In this document: positions 61,116 through 64,000 of the stretch, one piece after another
Numbering within the stretch: the stretch's first letter is position 1
Layout of the letters: each line of letters starts with the position of its first letter
Source of the DNA: Mucilaginibacter sp. UR6-1
GTDB taxonomy: Bacteria; Bacteroidota; Bacteroidia; Sphingobacteriales; Sphingobacteriaceae
Length of the DNA stretch: 64,000 nucleotides
Direction of reading: 5' to 3'
Assembly (NCBI RefSeq): GCF_020880975.1
Contig: NZ_JAJIWP010000001.1
Location: 992,001 to 1,056,000 of the forward strand
Notes under the pieces: model-generated
The model's database searches: none
What the model was told of the DNA's origin: nothing
What the model saw: the letters and a program-made list of their open reading frames with translations, nothing else
Program-made: the position numbers and the translations under genes

Positions 61116-63611
61116 ATGCAAGTTAAAAAATTTTTGCTTTGGGGAGCACTCTGCTCCAACGCGTTCATTGTTAACGCCGCCCCGCGAAATGTAGTATCGG
61201 GACCTGTTTTTAAAGCCTATGAAAAAACTTTATATCTGAAATCAAAAGCCGACGAAGAGCAGCATGGCTCAGTTCGCGGCCGTGTAACTACTGCCGATGG
61301 TAATGTGGCCATGGCCGTTACCGTATCATTAAAAGGCACCAAATATGGCACCATTACTAATGAGGATGGCGAATACCAGCTTAAACGTGTGCCGGTTGGT
61401 GAGTATACACTTGTAGTATCGGGCATTGGGTTAATTACTAAAGAAAAACCAATCCAGGTAACTAAGGGCACCATCATCGTCGACTTTTCATTACAGGAAA
61501 ACCTGGCACAGTTAGACGAAGTGCAGATAAATACCCGTAAAAACAAATTTAAAACTGATAAGGTATCCCCTTCACTCAGGTTGCAATCTCCGTTGATCGA
61601 GGTACCTCAAAATATACAGGTAGTTAACAGCCAGTTACTGGCCGATCAGTTAACCTTTGATATTGTTGATGGTGTAACCCGCAATGTAAGCGGTGCTACC
61701 CGCACCGGCCACTGGGATGCACAATATGCCAACATTTTTATGCGTGGCACCAACATACCGGCTTTTCGTAACGGCATGAACCAGAAAATGCCCTGGGGGC
61801 CGCTGGCTGATGATGCCGCCACAATTGACCGTATTGAGTTTGTTAAAGGCCCCTCAGGCTTTATGATGGCCAATGGCGAACCGGGTGGTATTTACAATGT
61901 TGTAACCAAAAAGCCAACAGGCCAAAACCGCAGCTCGGTAACCCTTAGCGGTGGCGGTTACAATCTGGGCCGTGCAGCAATTGACCTGGATGGAAAATTA
62001 TCTAAAGATGGTAAATTATTGTTCCGTTTAAACCTGGCGGCACAAACCAAAGGCAGCTACAATAAATATAACTATACCGACAAATACATAATTGCACCGG
62101 TAATAAGCTACCAGGTTGACAGCAATACGTTGATCACGGCTGAATACACCACACAACATGTTGAAGCACAGGCCCTGGGTACTTACGGATTTTCGCCTAA
62201 AGGTTTTGGCGATACTGATCCAAGCTTTTTTATTGGCGACCCTGCGCTTGACCCTAACAAGCTGAATGACCATAATGTTACCTTTTACCTGAACCACAGG
62301 CTAAACAGCAAATGGAAACTGAACGGGCAGGTGGCCTATGTAAGATACGGCTTAGAAGGTGGTACACCATGGCCATCAACCATTGCGCCTAACGGCGATA
62401 TGCGCAGGTACCTGAACATAAGCGAAGAGCTGGCCATCAACAAAAACGCGCAGCTAAGCATTATGGGCGATATTGTTGCCGGGCCGGTAATTCACCGTAT
62501 ATTAACCGGTGTTGATATGGGTAACCTTAAAACCTGGGGCGATTTTTCGAGTGTACAACAGCCTGATCTTCAATTAGCAGGTAATGCTACCTTTAACATA
62601 TACAACCCAACTTATGGTATACCATTTGCCAATATACCATTCTTTGATCGTTCACGAAGCATTCAAACCCGTTCAGGATCAAACACCTATGCTACTAACT
62701 TAACTTATACCGGCGCTTATTTGCAGGATGAGATACGTATGCTGGATGAAAAACTACGCCTTACCCTTGCAGGCCGTTTTACCCACGCGGTAACTGTTGG
62801 TAAAACCAACAAGACGCAAATATCTAACGATGTATTTAGTCCGCGTGCTGGTTTAAGCTATTCAATAACCAATGATTTCAGCGCTTATACGTTATATGAC
62901 CAAAGCTTTCTTCCGGTAGCCGGTCAGGACTTTTTTGGCGAAGCATTTAAACCTATCAGAGGCAATAACATTGAAGTGGGCTTGAAAAAAGACTGGTTTA
63001 AAGGCCGCTGGAATACTACTGTGGCTGCATACCGTATCACTAAAAAAAATGTACTTACCGCCGACTTAGACCCTACCCATATAGCGGCTAACCCGAATGC
63101 ACAGGTACAATTAGGCCAAATTGAATCAAAGGGTATTGAGCTTGATATTACCGGCGAGATCGTTCAGAACCTGAACCTGGTATTAAACTATGCTTATACT
63201 GATGCAACCGTAAATAAAGATAACAATGCGGCGCTTGTAGGCAATCCTGTTCCTAACTCGGCCAAACACATCACTAACGGCTGGCTGTCATACCGTTTCC
63301 GTAAACAAGGTTCTATCTTGAAAGGATTTGGTGTAAGTGGTGGCTACCAAATTCAGTTAGACAGAAATTCAGGCTCAACATCAATACCGTTACGACTGCC
63401 TAACTACTACCGTTTTGATGCCGGTGTATCTTACGAGAAAGGCCGTATCACAGTATCAGGATTGGTAAATAACCTGTTCGACCGCCGTTTACTTACCCAA
63501 GGCTCATATACTAAACTTGCTACAGAAACTCCAACATCGGTATCATACTACACTTACATATACGAGGTACCAAGAACCGGCAGATTAAGCATCACTTACA
63601 GGTTTAAATAA
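61116..63611 (+). CDS. TonB-dependent siderophore receptor
   Basis: An 831-residue outer-membrane receptor for ferric siderophores. After a signal peptide (about 1-22) a carboxypeptidase-like domain (about 50-130) contains VRGRVTTADGNVAMAVTVSL and GTITNEDGEYQLKRVP. The FhuA-type plug carries PLIEVPQNIQVVNSQLLADQ, NIFMRGTNIPAFRNG and VKGPSGFMMANGEPGGIYNV. The barrel ends GRLSITYRFK with the expected aromatic terminal position (Phe next to last, Lys last). It is followed by a PepSY gene (27 bp), a pairing typical of iron-siderophore uptake and reduction. Iron control is likely, but no Fur box is recognised. Confidence 0.92.
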   Translation: MQVKKFLLWGALCSNAFIVNAAPRNVVSGPVFKAYEKTLYLKSKADEEQHGSVRGRVTTADGNVAMAVTVSLKGTKYGTITNEDGEYQLKRVPVGEYTLVVSGIGLITKEKPIQVTKGTIIVDFSLQENLAQLDEVQINTRKNKFKTDKVSPSLRLQSPLIEVPQNIQVVNSQLLADQLTFDIVDGVTRNVSGATRTGHWDAQYANIFMRGTNIPAFRNGMNQKMPWGPLADDAATIDRIEFVKGPSGFMMANGEPGGIYNVVTKKPTGQNRSSVTLSGGGYNLGRAAIDLDGKLSKDGKLLFRLNLAAQTKGSYNKYNYTDKYIIAPVISYQVDSNTLITAEYTTQHVEAQALGTYGFSPKGFGDTDPSFFIGDPALDPNKLNDHNVTFYLNHRLNSKWKLNGQVAYVRYGLEGGTPWPSTIAPNGDMRRYLNISEELAINKNAQLSIMGDIVAGPVIHRILTGVDMGNLKTWGDFSSVQQPDLQLAGNATFNIYNPTYGIPFANIPFFDRSRSIQTRSGSNTYATNLTYTGAYLQDEIRMLDEKLRLTLAGRFTHAVTVGKTNKTQISNDVFSPRAGLSYSITNDFSAYTLYDQSFLPVAGQDFFGEAFKPIRGNNIEVGLKKDWFKGRWNTTVAAYRITKKNVLTADLDPTHIAANPNAQVQLGQIESKGIELDITGEIVQNLNLVLNYAYTDATVNKDNNAALVGNPVPNSAKHITNGWLSYRFRKQGSILKGFGVSGGYQIQLDRNSGSTSIPLRLPNYYRFDAGVSYEKGRITVSGLVNNLFDRRLLTQGSYTKLATETPTSVSYYTYIYEVPRTGRLSITYRFK

Positions 63612-63638
63612 CATCAGATAAAGCATAACATCAGCATA

Positions 63639-64000
63639 ATGACATCAATTAACAAAGCATCAGCAAAAGGCAAACAAAAGGATTCGCGTTTTAAGCGGAT
63701 CAATAACTGGCTGCATTTATGGCTTGGCCTTATTTCAGGTGTCATTGTGCTGATTGTTTGTATTACCGGGTGCATTTGGGTTTTTAACGAGGAAATTACC
63801 GGGCTGCTTGAACCCGAAACCAATATTGAATGGCAAAATAAACCGGTGCTGAAACCATCACAGTTAGCAGCGATAGCTACAAAGCAAAACCCCGATAAGG
63901 TGGCATCGTACGCTAATTATCAGCAGGGCCGTGCCATTAACCTTACCTTGCGCCCGGCAGATGCCAAAGCGTTTGATCGCCGCAGTGGTTATACGCTTTT
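63639..64000 (+). CDS. PepSY-domain transmembrane protein, C-terminus beyond window
   Basis: The first 120 codons of a PepSY-TM protein, often a siderophore-iron reductase partner. The N-terminus is basic (KGKQKDSRFKRINNW) and leads to a TM helix LHLWLGLISGVIVLIVCITG, with the conserved His in LHLWLG likely binding heme. The following IWVFNEEITGLL and the beginning of a periplasmic PepSY domain match the family. The start ATG is at 63639, 27 bp after the receptor stop codon, so the two form an operon. The right window edge cuts the gene. Confidence 0.85.
   Translation, partial: MTSINKASAKGKQKDSRFKRINNWLHLWLGLISGVIVLIVCITGCIWVFNEEITGLLEPETNIEWQNKPVLKPSQLAAIATKQNPDKVASYANYQQGRAINLTLRPADAKAFDRRSGYTL

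Noticed and set aside
1..64000. CRISPR arrays, tRNA or rRNA genes, transposases and phage integrases
   Set aside because: I looked for repeated spacer-like patterns, cloverleaf sequences and DDE or integrase proteins and found none.

Overview
The window looks like a chromosomal segment of a Bacteroidota bacterium of the family Sphingobacteriaceae; Mucilaginibacter or a close relative is my best guess. The evidence is SusC/SusD-type outer-membrane importers, an ECF sigma/FecR pair, TAnnTTTG-type promoter elements, a UpxY (NusG-like) antiterminator, DUF4843 and PKD-like lipoproteins, and moderate G+C coding DNA with AT-rich gaps. I found no rRNA, tRNA, CRISPR array, insertion sequence or phage gene.

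Left arm (1-16 kb): a GH51 arabinofuranosidase (cut by the window edge), a divergent AraC regulator and a GH43 arabinanase/xylosidase-like enzyme form a small arabinose-polysaccharide module. A tripartite RND efflux operon (adaptor, pump, outer-membrane factor) follows. After it come a small secreted protein, an alpha/beta-hydrolase lipoprotein, a threonine-synthase-like PLP enzyme, a SulP anion transporter and a 51-residue membrane peptide.

Centre (15.4-41.5 kb): about 24 kb of tightly packed minus-strand genes build an exopolysaccharide or capsule by the Wzx/Wzy route. Wza, Wzc and Wzx come first. Nine glycosyltransferases follow, with a Wzy-like polymerase, two acyltransferases, an SDR epimerase, heptose precursor enzymes (GmhA, HldA kinase), a GT9 heptosyltransferase, a GMC oxidoreductase, Gmd, an 83-residue unknown and a lone response regulator. 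Divergent from wza are a UpxY antiterminator with an unusual hydrophobic tail and a helix-turn-helix protein. No initiating sugar-phosphate transferase is visible.

Right arm (42-64 kb): a TRIC/UPF0126 channel; a PQQ sugar dehydrogenase-cytochrome c protein coupled to an SMP-30 lactonase; then an ECF sigma/FecR-controlled SusC/SusD operon. That operon carries DUF4843, PKD-like, HEIGH-metallopeptidase and TlpA-like proteins but no glycosidase, so protein, peptide or glycopeptide is a plausible substrate. A trypsin/PDZ protease, topoisomerase III, and a siderophore receptor with a PepSY protein (cut by the right edge) follow.

The most striking unlisted signal is a complete minus-strand transcription unit in the susC leader. 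A TTG-N19-TACTTTTG promoter overlaps the susC start codon and a strong intrinsic terminator lies about 85 nt downstream, predicting a cis-antisense sRNA like those described for Bacteroides polysaccharide-utilisation loci. Other sites worth attention are a 21-bp-spaced direct repeat ahead of the AraC gene, a long structured wza leader, and a terminator abutting the start of the trypsin-like protease gene.
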